5,225 nucleotides of DNA from Thermoplasmata archaeon (GTDB lineage: Archaea; Thermoplasmatota; SW-10-69-26), in contig PWVY01000132.1 in assembly GCA_003561665.1 (NCBI GenBank), positions 1 to 5,225 on the forward strand, written 5' to 3'. The notes beneath the pieces are model-generated. The model was not told the DNA's origin. It saw nothing but the letters and a program-made list of their open reading frames with translations, and ran no database searches. Positions within the stretch are counted from its first letter, which is position 1. Each line of letters opens with the position of its first letter. Positions 1 to 4,815 of the stretch are shown one piece after another. The position numbers and the translations under genes are program-made.

Positions 1-325
1 ACGTCAAATCGTTCGGCCACTTGATCCCTGGCGCGATGCCTGTCGCCCTCCGAACCCCCTCCCTCACGCCCCACGCAGCCGCCAACGCCACACGCCCCAC
101 CGCCTGAACGCTCGCATGCGGGCGCCAAAGCGTCGACAACCACAACCCGCCCGGAGGCGCATGCCAAACCCCCGCCCCCGCTCTCGCCTTCGTCATGCGC
201 TCGGCCGACACGGTCGTGTGCTCCGCCACATCCTGCTTGGCCAAGTTCAAGATCACGTCGTTGCTAGAACCGATCGCCTCGAAGCGCAAGCGTTCAGGAA
301 CACGGGTCGAACGGTCCGGGTCCAC
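1..325 (-). CDS. birA: Biotin protein ligase-like protein (BPL/LplA fold), 3' end cut by window edge
   Basis: Family role: biotin protein ligase makes biotinyl-5'-AMP from biotin and ATP, then moves biotin to a lysine of a carboxylase carrier domain in the cytoplasm. Seen: 108 codons on the minus strand, running off base 1. In family order there is GSSND at residues 19-23 (the S-T-N position), AER at 41-43, PPGGLWLS at 57-64 (after the biotin loop), a helix rich in Ala at 79-86, and the hallmark KWPND at 102-106, whose Lys is the catalytic/adenylate-binding one. The loop that should read GRGRxG is ARAGAG (residues 47-52) and one residue is missing after it. There is no N-terminal HTH, so it would be a non-repressor type. 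Start: GTG at 325 is chosen, TTG at 334 is possible, and an in-frame TAA sits at 350-352. It lies 123 nt downstream of rtcB on the same strand. No clear TATA or Shine-Dalgarno is visible. It could be a paralogue with altered activity or a decaying gene. The family call is firm; the activity is uncertain. Confidence 0.85.
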   Translation of the reverse strand, partial: MDPDRSTRVPERLRFEAIGSSNDVILNLAKQDVAEHTTVSAERMTKARAGAGVWHAPPGGLWLSTLWRPHASVQAVGRVALAAAWGVREGVRRATGIAPGIKWPNDLT

Positions 326-349
326 ACCGAACAACCGCTTCGTGGGTTC

Positions 350-409
350 TTAGGCCTTGTGAATCTGCCCCGACGGGGCAACGAGCCCCACCCGGTCCAT
401 CATCAAGGC
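350..409 (-). other. Mutually exclusive hairpins and 17-codon mini-ORF before the biotin ligase gene
   Basis: The 123-nt gap between the rtcB stop and the ligase start contains three short blocks on the + strand: GCCCC (367-371), GGGGC (375-379) and GCCCC (385-389). The middle block can pair with either neighbour. The 366-380 hairpin is TGCCCC-GAC-GGGGCA with a 6-bp stem; the alternative has a 5-bp stem and a 5-nt loop. An outer 6-bp pairing, GCCTTG (minus 409-404) with CAAGGC (359-354), could enclose both. A mini-ORF starting with two ATG codons (403 and 400) runs over these blocks and stops at TAA 352-350, in the ligase frame. There is no T-tract, so it does not look like a standard archaeal terminator. 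The function is unknown. Confidence 0.35.
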
Positions 410-448
410 TCAAGCTTCACAACGCCAGGACCCAAGGCCCGTGCCTCG

Positions 449-1903
449 TCATCCTTTCACGACGCCCAAAGGATCCAACCGAGCCACCTTGCTCGAGATG
501 CCAACACCCTCGCACGTATCCACGACGTGGTCCACGTCCTTGTACGCGCCGGGAGCTTCCTCGGCCGCCACGCGGAAGCTGGCGGGCTTGATCTTGATGC
601 CCCGCTTGCCTAAGTCCTCGACCAGATCCTCCCCCCACCACGTCTTCTTGGCCTGCGTCCTCGACATGCGACGACCCGCCCCATGGCACGTGCTCCCGAA
701 CGAGCGCTCCATCGCTCCCGGTTGCCCGCTTAGAACCCACGAGCACGTGCCCATGGACCCTGGAACGAGAACCGGTTGACCCACGCGAGCGTACGCGGCG
801 GGGATCATCGGGTTCCCAGCGGGGAACGCCCGCGTTGCACCCTTCCGGTGCACCATCACATCCCGCGTTTCACCCTCCACGGTGTGCGTCTCGGTCTTGG
901 CCACGTTGTGGCAAACATCGTACACGATGTCCAGCCCAAGCGTGTCCGCATCCTCGCCGAACACCTTCTCGAAGCTCCTGCGGACCTGGTGCGTGAGCAT
1001 CTGACGGTTCGCGAACGCGTAGTTGATGCCCGAGCACATCGCGCCGTAGTACCGTTGACCGATCTCGCTTGCGATGGGCGCACACGCCAGTTGCTTGTCC
1101 ACGAGCTCGTTGGCCATGCCGTGGGGGCTTTTCTCCATGCGCTTGAGGTAGTCCGTGCACACCTGATGCCCGTACCCTCGCGACCCGCTGTGGATCATCA
1201 CGCACACTTGACCCTCCTCGTCGAGCCCGAACGCGTCGCCCGCTTGGCGGTCCTCGATGCTTCCGACCTTCTGGAGTTCAAGGAAGTGGTTCCCGGCCCC
1301 AAGCGTCCCGATCTGGGTGCGCCCACGCTCCTTGGCTTTCCGGCTCGCGTACGAATGATCCGCATCCTCGTGGTGGCCCTCGTGCTCTAGGCGCTCGGCA
1401 TCCTCCTCACGGCCGTACCCTTCCTCGATCAGGTACGGGACCCCATGTTCGAGGACATCCTCTAACTCGCTCGTGCTGAAGGAGACCTTCGAATCTTCAC
1501 CCACGCCGCTGGGGCAGTTCTCGAAAAGAACGTTGATCAGCTCGTTCACATGGGGCTCGATCTCCTCCACGGTCAGGTTGGTGCGGACCAAACGGACCCC
1601 GCAGTTGATGTCGTACCCAACGCCGCCGGGGCTGATCACGCCCTCTTCAAGATCGAACGCGGCGACGCCGCCGATAGGGAACCCGTACCCCCAATGGATA
1701 TCCGGCATCGCCAGCGAATGGCCCACGATGCCCGGTAGGGTGGCCACGTTGGCAACTTGTTCGAGCGCGTTATCTTCCCTCATCTCGTCGATCATGGAGG
1801 GATGCGCGAACACGCGCCCTGGAACACGCATCTCGTCCTTGTACGAGGTGGGGATCTCGTACGTGAACGCGTCGACTTCGTTGAGGGGACCGTCCCAGGT
1901 CAT
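449..1903 (-). CDS. rtcB: RNA-splicing ligase RtcB, full length, no intein
   Basis: RtcB joins a 2',3'-cyclic phosphate or 3'-phosphate RNA end to a 5'-OH end using GTP and Mn2+. In archaea it seals tRNA exon halves after splicing. The 484-aa length matches the processed archaeal enzyme (about 480 aa). All active-site motifs are visible: GVGYDINCGVRL with Asp98 and Cys101; AGNHFLEL at 203-210 with Asn205, His206 and Glu209; HSGSRGYGHQ with His238; DVCHNVAK with His332; and STCHGAGRRMSR with His407, the residue that becomes guanylylated (His404 in Pyrococcus horikoshii). The protein ends in VVKG, whose Lys483 matches a GMP-contacting C-terminal Lys. No intein interrupts these sites, unlike some archaeal homologues. 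Start: ATG at 1903, with a TATA-like element centred about 26 nt upstream, fits a leaderless mRNA. It lies 72 nt downstream of archease, its activating cofactor, on the same strand, so readthrough from that promoter is also likely. Confidence 0.97.
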   Translation of the reverse strand: MTWDGPLNEVDAFTYEIPTSYKDEMRVPGRVFAHPSMIDEMREDNALEQVANVATLPGIVGHSLAMPDIHWGYGFPIGGVAAFDLEEGVISPGGVGYDINCGVRLVRTNLTVEEIEPHVNELINVLFENCPSGVGEDSKVSFSTSELEDVLEHGVPYLIEEGYGREEDAERLEHEGHHEDADHSYASRKAKERGRTQIGTLGAGNHFLELQKVGSIEDRQAGDAFGLDEEGQVCVMIHSGSRGYGHQVCTDYLKRMEKSPHGMANELVDKQLACAPIASEIGQRYYGAMCSGINYAFANRQMLTHQVRRSFEKVFGEDADTLGLDIVYDVCHNVAKTETHTVEGETRDVMVHRKGATRAFPAGNPMIPAAYARVGQPVLVPGSMGTCSWVLSGQPGAMERSFGSTCHGAGRRMSRTQAKKTWWGEDLVEDLGKRGIKIKPASFRVAAEEAPGAYKDVDHVVDTCEGVGISSKVARLDPLGVVKG

Positions 1904-1923
1904 CGCCTGACCATGGACGCGTC

Positions 1924-1933
1924 TTGTTTAAGG
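1924..1933 (-). promoter_or_regulatory. TATA-like element for rtcB
   Basis: On the minus strand the sequence reads CCTTAAACAA, with the A/T core centred near 1929. That is about 26 nt upstream of the rtcB ATG at 1903, the spacing expected if transcription starts at or beside the start codon. It lies between archease and rtcB, so rtcB may have its own promoter as well as readthrough from archease. The match to the archaeal TTTAWATA consensus is only moderate. Confidence 0.45.
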
Positions 1934-1959
1934 ATGTTACCCGAGCGCCAACCCGCGCC

Positions 1960-1976
1960 AAGGCCCTGTTTGCCTT
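1960..1976 (-). other. Small inverted repeat at the archease stop codon
   Basis: AAGGC (1960-1964) and GCCTT (1972-1976) are inverted around a 7-nt loop and touch the archease TGA stop (1978-1976). A short direct repeat, GCGCCAA, lies just beyond it at 1945-1951 and 1955-1961. The stem is only 5 bp and no T-tract follows, so I do not call a terminator; it may be a weak processing or pause structure, or chance. Confidence 0.2.
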
Positions 1977-2401
1977 CAAACGTCGAAGATGACCTCGATC
2001 AGCGGCGGCTCTTCCTGGATCTCCAACCCATGGTACGTGGTGGCCTTGATCTCCATCAAGTGCCCGTGCTTTTCTTGATCGTACGTCTCCCCTCGCATCC
2101 GAAGCGTCGCCCGGTAGCGCCCGGTCTCCTCGATCCGATCCAGGATGACCTCGCATCGGCCCGGGAGGAACCGTTGCGTTTGGTGGATGTAGTTGATCTC
2201 ATCCAGCGTGTCCACAAGGAGGTCATCTAACGCATCCGCTTCCACTTGCAACTGCCAGGGCTCAGCCGGGTCAACCTCGCCTTCAGGGCACACCAGGCCA
2301 CCGAACCCTTCGATGACCTGAGCGATGGCATCCTCAAGCGTGTCCGCTTCCACGCGCAGGCCGATGTCTGCTGTGTGTTCGAGAACCTCCCAAGGGGTCA
2401 C
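1976..2401 (-). CDS. Archease, RtcB-activating cofactor
   Basis: Archease promotes guanylylation and multiple turnover of RtcB and widens its NTP use; it binds metal through conserved acidic residues. Seen: 141 aa, the normal family length, opening with the signature WEVLEHTADIGLRVEA (residues 4-19, including His9 and Asp12). A central acidic stretch follows, then RGETYDQEKHGHLMEIKATTYHGLEI (given here as positions 103-128, with the family's HxxxxEIKAxTYH core), and the diagnostic C-terminal VIFDV with Asp140. The start is GTG at 2401; no in-frame alternative nearby fits the family N-terminus better. Its position directly upstream of rtcB on the same strand, 72 nt apart, is the classical archaeal arrangement and supports both calls. 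A TATA-like box is centred about 36 nt upstream, so a leader of roughly 9 nt is expected, without a Shine-Dalgarno. Confidence 0.95.
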   Translation of the reverse strand: MTPWEVLEHTADIGLRVEADTLEDAIAQVIEGFGGLVCPEGEVDPAEPWQLQVEADALDDLLVDTLDEINYIHQTQRFLPGRCEVILDRIEETGRYRATLRMRGETYDQEKHGHLMEIKATTYHGLEIQEEPPLIEVIFDV

Positions 2402-2432
2402 GATGAAGTCACGGCGCCCCCAAGAGGAACCA

Positions 2433-2442
2433 TAGATAAATC
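2433..2442 (-). promoter_or_regulatory. TATA box for archease (archease-rtcB unit)
   Basis: The minus strand reads GATTTATCTA, a close match to the archaeal TATA consensus TTTAWATA, set in otherwise GC-rich sequence. Centred near 2437, it predicts transcription starting near 2410, about 9 nt before the archease GTG at 2401. A second GTG at 2412-2410 starts a four-codon frame that ends in TGA overlapping the archease GTG. Read on the plus strand the same A/T block (ATAGATAAAT) could instead direct transcription rightwards from near 2464 toward the USP gene. Confidence 0.6.
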
Positions 2443-2460
2443 GCTTGGTTTTCCCACCCC

Positions 2461-2494
2461 GTCACCTGAGAACCCGTAGAGGGGCTCGGGTGAC
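2461..2494. other. Strong 10-bp inverted repeat in the archease-USP gap
   Basis: GTCACCTGAG (2461-2470) pairs along its full length with CTCGGGTGAC (2485-2494), with a single G-U wobble when read as plus-strand RNA. The 14-nt loop can itself pair CCC (2473-2475) with GGG (2482-2484). It sits upstream of the archease TATA box, so it is outside the archease transcript. It could be the 5' end of a long USP leader, a separate small RNA, or a protein-binding palindrome. A second small hairpin, CGCC-GTAA-GGCG with a GNRA-type loop, lies at 2580-2591, just before the USP start. Confidence 0.45.
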
Positions 2495-2612
2495 CGGCCA
2501 GGAACCCCCGTAACCTCGAAGGATCGCTCGAACAGGCGCTCTATCCCCCAACCCGTGCCGATGAAGGAACACGACTGCCCGCCGTAAGGCGTTTGCACCC
2601 GGTCTCCTATGC

Positions 2613-2617
2613 AAGGT
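2613..2617 (+). promoter_or_regulatory. Weak ribosome-binding site deciding the USP start
   Basis: AAGGT lies 3 nt before the ATG at 2621. It fits the archaeal anti-Shine-Dalgarno core weakly and favours ATG 2621 over ATG 2609, which has no such motif upstream. The spacing is short, so the support is modest. Confidence 0.3.
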
Positions 2618-2620
2618 ACG

Positions 2621-3070
2621 ATGTACGGCTCCATCCTGTACGCCACGGACGGGAGCCCGTGCGCTCAACGAGCCCGCCCGCACGCGATCGAACTCGCCAA
2701 GCGGTTCGGTTCGATGCTACACGTGCTCTACATCGTGCGCACCGAGTACTCCACCGCCGTTGTCGGGGAAGCACCGGTCGTGCTGGACAGCATGCAGCGC
2801 TCCCTGAAAGAAACCGGCCGTCAAGTCCTCCAAAGCGTCACCAAGGACGCACAACGGGCAAGCGTCCCCACCGTGACGGAGATCATCGAGGACCCAAGCA
2901 TCGGGAAAGCGATCCGATCCTACGCCGAACAGAACGGGATCAACCTCCTCGTCATGGCGACGCACGGACGGTCCGGGATCCGACGCTTCCTGTTCGGGAG
3001 CATCGCAGAAAGCGTGCTTCGAAGAAGCCAGATCCCCATCTACCTGATCCCCTGCGACGAGATCGACTAA
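2621..3070 (+). CDS. Universal stress protein (UspA family), copy 1
   Basis: This is a single-domain cytoplasmic USP, a dimeric Rossmann-like fold that often binds ATP and is linked to stress survival. Seen: 149 aa from ATG 2621, the usual length. It has the N-terminal strand ending in ATDGS (residues 8-12, Asp10 near the nucleotide), the helix HAIELAKRFG (21-30), and the C-terminal loop VMATHGRSG to FGS (111-127). The ATP signature G-2x-G-9x-G-S/T reads A113-2x-G116-9x-G126-S127, so the first Gly is Ala, a change that other USPs tolerate. I prefer ATG 2621 to ATG 2609 because the product then starts MYG, like copy 2, and aligns without gaps. No good TATA box lies 27 nt upstream; a long leader from near 2464 is possible. 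It is the only + strand gene between archease and the HIT gene, and it converges on copy 2 with 2 nt between stops. Confidence 0.93.
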   Translation: MYGSILYATDGSPCAQRARPHAIELAKRFGSMLHVLYIVRTEYSTAVVGEAPVVLDSMQRSLKETGRQVLQSVTKDAQRASVPTVTEIIEDPSIGKAIRSYAEQNGINLLVMATHGRSGIRRFLFGSIAESVLRRSQIPIYLIPCDEID

Positions 3071-3072
3071 CC

Positions 3073-3522
3073 TTACCCCCTCTCCTCCGCAGGGACGAGA
3101 AGAACAGGCTCCTTGGACCCGCGCGAGACGCGCTCGGCCACGCTACCTAGAAGGAACCGCCCCACCCCCGAGCGCCCATGCGTCCCCATCACGATCACAT
3201 CCACGCCCGCTTCCTCGACGTACCCCAAGATCGCCTCCGGCACGTTGTTCTTCGCCATCACAACCCCTTCCGCTTTGACCCCAGCATCCTTGGCAGACTC
3301 CACAACCGCTCCAACAAGCCCGTGCCCCTCCTCATGAAGCCGCTTCGCCATCCTATCCCAATCCGCCCACAACGAACGCGGCCCCTGCTCGGTGAGGCTG
3401 ATATCGATCACGTGCAGGACCTTCAACCTCGCACCGTGCCGCTTCGCAAGGTCCACCGCGTGATCCATCGCCCGTGAAGCCGCTTGGCTCCCATCCGTCG
3501 GCAAAAGGACCTCCCCGTACAT
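3073..3522 (-). CDS. Universal stress protein (UspA family), copy 2
   Basis: This is a second single-domain USP of 149 aa with the complete ATP-binding signature G113-2x-G116-9x-G126-S127 in VMGTHGRSGVGRFLLGS, and PTDGS at residues 8-12. Aligned to copy 1 without gaps, I count about 57 identical positions of 149 (about 38%), concentrated at both ends; residues 41-60 differ almost completely. This points to old paralogues rather than a recent duplication. Start: ATG 3522 gives MYG as in copy 1 and lies about 27 nt from a TATA-like element. A longer reading from 3600 would overlap the upstream gene and add an unrelated N-terminus, so I reject it. The preceding gene on this strand (RHH-like) ends 64 nt upstream, so co-transcription is possible. 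Confidence 0.94.
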   Translation of the reverse strand: MYGEVLLPTDGSQAASRAMDHAVDLAKRHGARLKVLHVIDISLTEQGPRSLWADWDRMAKRLHEEGHGLVGAVVESAKDAGVKAEGVVMAKNNVPEAILGYVEEAGVDVIVMGTHGRSGVGRFLLGSVAERVSRGSKEPVLLVPAEERG

Positions 3523-3544
3523 ACCCCATCTTGCCCCCTCCCCG

Positions 3545-3554
3545 TATTTCAAAA
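3545..3554 (-). promoter_or_regulatory. TATA-like element for USP copy 2
   Basis: The minus strand reads TTTTGAAATA in GC-rich surroundings, centred about 27 nt upstream of ATG 3522, so the mRNA would be leaderless. The preceding TTGTTTTG on the same strand could also serve as a weak T-rich terminator for the RHH-like gene upstream. Confidence 0.45.
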
Positions 3555-3586
3555 CAACGCAGAGCGAAGACCAACAGCTCGGACAC

Positions 3587-3775
3587 TCACTCGCCCTCAT
3601 CCTCGTCCGCTTCCACGCCGCGCGCCTGCGCCACGTGTTTGGCGATGAACTCCTCCAGAGGCACCATATCCATCAACCCGTTCACAACGTCATCGTACGT
3701 GTCCTTGCCCAGCTTGTACTGGGTCAACCGATCATGCGTCTCCGGCTTGACTGGTATGGTCTTGTATTGAACCAT
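3587..3775 (-). CDS. Small ribbon-helix-helix / VapB-antitoxin-like protein, no toxin partner seen
   Basis: A 62-aa protein. The start YKTIPVKPETHDRL (residues 4-17) has the alternating strand followed by a helix seen in short archaeal antitoxin-like RHH proteins. A second helix follows at DTYDDVVNGLMDM (25-37), then a charged tail ending EADEDEGE. The family likeness rests on pattern recognition, not on a search. Such proteins bind DNA as dimers and often repress their own promoter. No toxin (PIN, RelE/HEPN type) ORF is adjacent: upstream is the DUF3068-like membrane protein, and 64 nt downstream is a USP. Start: ATG 3775 gives the normal family N-terminus and lies about 27 nt from a TATA box. 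The longer reading from ATG 3847 would translate the promoter itself, so I reject it. Confidence 0.75.
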   Translation of the reverse strand: MVQYKTIPVKPETHDRLTQYKLGKDTYDDVVNGLMDMVPLEEFIAKHVAQARGVEADEDEGE

Positions 3776-3798
3776 CCTTTCGTGTGCATCCCCACGGC

Positions 3799-3814
3799 TT
3801 ATAACCGTTATAAA
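3799..3814 (-). promoter_or_regulatory. TATA region of the RHH-like gene with a perfect 15-bp palindrome
   Basis: TTATAAC-C-GTTATAA occupies 3799-3813 and is a perfect inverted repeat around C3806. On the minus strand it offers two TATA cores. The proximal one, centred about 3802, sits 27 nt from ATG 3775 (leaderless); the distal one, centred about 3811, would give a leader of about 9 nt. A dyad overlapping the TATA box is what an autorepressor binding site would look like, which fits the DNA-binding-like gene downstream. The regulatory role is inference. Confidence 0.6.
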
Positions 3815-3821
3815 TGCATCT

Positions 3822-3832
3822 GAACGTCGTTC
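3822..3832. repeat. 11-bp perfect palindrome upstream of the RHH-like promoter
   Basis: GAACG-T-CGTTC is a perfect inverted repeat around T3827. Its centre is 21 bp, about two helical turns, from the centre of the TTATAA palindrome (C3806). TGCATC also occurs twice nearby, at 3785-3790 and 3815-3820. It may be part of a composite operator; chance cannot be ruled out for a repeat this short. Confidence 0.35.
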
Positions 3833-3878
3833 GCACACCAAACCCAAGACGCCCCCCCTCCGGTATCAAGGTCCCAAC

Positions 3879-4760
3879 CTAACACTCCCCGAACACAGGC
3901 CTAGGACGCCCCACCAACCCCGCGAACATCAACACCTGACCCACCACCAGCACAGGCAACGCCCACGCCCCCAACTCGAGGGCGTGATCCGCCCGCTTCT
4001 CCTTCGCCTCCTCCAACAACGCAGCCGACGCCGCCGGCGTCGGCGCCACCGTCGCCTCCCACTGTTTCTCCTTCCCCTCCAACCCCTGCAACAACGACCC
4101 CAACAACGGGTTCCCCCCACGGTACGGCTCCGACCACAACGCCTCCGACTCCTCGTAATCCACCACCACGCCCGTCACCGGCTCCACCCACACCGTCCGA
4201 TCCGCCTGCCTAAACCAGATCTCCCCATCATGCAACAACGCCTGGTTCCCATGCCGCGCATGGTACTCCACCAACGACACCCCCCCTCGCTCCACAACGC
4301 CCACGCGATCGAACCGATCGAAAAGGTGCACCGTATCCGCCCCCTCGTTCTCCCACGGCACCGCCAAGTGCACCGTCTCCACAGGCCCCTGGAAGAACCC
4401 CACCGCCGGGAACCCGAGCCGAGCCCGCGGCTCCTCCACCAACCGAAGATCATCCAACACCGGCACCTCGAACACGGTCCCCCTCGGAGACGCCGCATTC
4501 GACACCCGCTCCGTCAACAAGAACCCCTCCCCATCCTCCACCACGCTCACGCTCGTACGACGAACATCCTCCCTCCACCCCTCCTCTGGCGTCCACGTCT
4601 CCGCCGTCTCCTCCACCGTCACCGACCCCCCCTCCACCCCTGGCGAGAACCCCTCCGGAAGAACGTAAAACACCAAGAACACAGCCCCCGCAACCAAAGC
4701 CACGCCTACACCGAAAACCAGCAACCGACGAACAGGGAACCCAACGCTGACCCTTCGCAC
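3879..4760 (-). CDS. Two-pass membrane protein resembling DUF3068 / PorA family
   Basis: A 293-aa protein of unknown function. An Arg-rich N-terminus (RR at 2-3 and 11-12) precedes a hydrophobic segment at about 13-34, so the N-terminus should be cytoplasmic. A large soluble domain rich in beta strand (about 35-260) follows, then a second hydrophobic segment at about 265-284 and a short basic tail ending GEC. The block IWFRQADRTVWVEPVTGVVVD (residues 181-201, key WVEPVTG at 191-197) strongly resembles the late conserved block of DUF3068 proteins, which share this layout of two membrane helices around an extracytoplasmic domain. No search was run. Start: GTG 4760 lies 28 nt from a TATA element shared with the divergent HIT gene. 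Glu codons are almost purely GAG (the first 14 checked are all GAG), unlike the HIT gene. 'Porin' in the family name should not be taken as a function here. Confidence 0.7.
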   Translation of the reverse strand: MRRVSVGFPVRRLLVFGVGVALVAGAVFLVFYVLPEGFSPGVEGGSVTVEETAETWTPEEGWREDVRRTSVSVVEDGEGFLLTERVSNAASPRGTVFEVPVLDDLRLVEEPRARLGFPAVGFFQGPVETVHLAVPWENEGADTVHLFDRFDRVGVVERGGVSLVEYHARHGNQALLHDGEIWFRQADRTVWVEPVTGVVVDYEESEALWSEPYRGGNPLLGSLLQGLEGKEKQWEATVAPTPAASAALLEEAKEKRADHALELGAWALPVLVVGQVLMFAGLVGRPRPVFGEC

Positions 4761-4782
4761 GTCCCAACCTGCGCTACATCAC

Positions 4783-4792
4783 CGCTTATACC
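4783..4792. promoter_or_regulatory. Single bidirectional TATA element between divergent leaderless genes
   Basis: CGCTTATACC is the only A/T-rich core in the 55-nt gap. Its TATA (4787-4790) is itself palindromic and centred at 4788.5. The GTG of the membrane protein (4760) and the ATG of the HIT gene (4816) are each about 28 nt away, so TBP bound here could direct transcription either way, with both mRNAs starting at their start codons. Neither gene has a Shine-Dalgarno. Confidence 0.65.
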
Positions 4793-4815
4793 TTGTGGGC
4801 CACCTATTCCCCACC

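Noticed and set aside
354..420. Possible box C/D sRNA or tRNA downstream of rtcB
   Set aside because: TTGATGA resembles a C box, but no CTGA D box follows at a suitable distance, and no cloverleaf or T-arm can be drawn.
116..613. 165-codon open frame on the plus strand
   Set aside because: It lies antisense to the biotin ligase and the 3' end of rtcB, both recognisable proteins. Its product is Arg/Pro/His-rich, as expected for the complement of GC-rich coding DNA.
776..1390. 204-codon plus-strand frame, and other long frames opposite rtcB
   Set aside because: It is fully antisense to the conserved core of rtcB, and its composition has no recognisable motif.
449..1903. Intein in RtcB
   Set aside because: The active-site motifs are continuous and the length matches the mature enzyme.
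1905..1975. Rho-independent style terminator between archease and rtcB
   Set aside because: The stem is only 5 bp and no T-rich run follows on the minus strand.
2525..2562. Minus-strand peptide GTGWGIERL, reminiscent of a class II aminoacyl-tRNA synthetase motif
   Set aside because: The likeness is a few residues only, with no supporting motif before or after it in the gap.
3523..3600. Longer USP copy 2 starting at ATG 3600
   Set aside because: It would overlap the RHH-like gene, translate through its own TATA-like element and add an N-terminus that USP copy 1 lacks.
3587..3775. Complete toxin-antitoxin pair
   Set aside because: Neither neighbour resembles a PIN, RelE, HEPN or MNT toxin; they are a membrane protein and a universal stress protein.
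3776..3847. Longer RHH-like protein starting at ATG 3847
   Set aside because: The extra 24 codons cover both palindromes and the TATA cores and do not resemble the family N-terminus.
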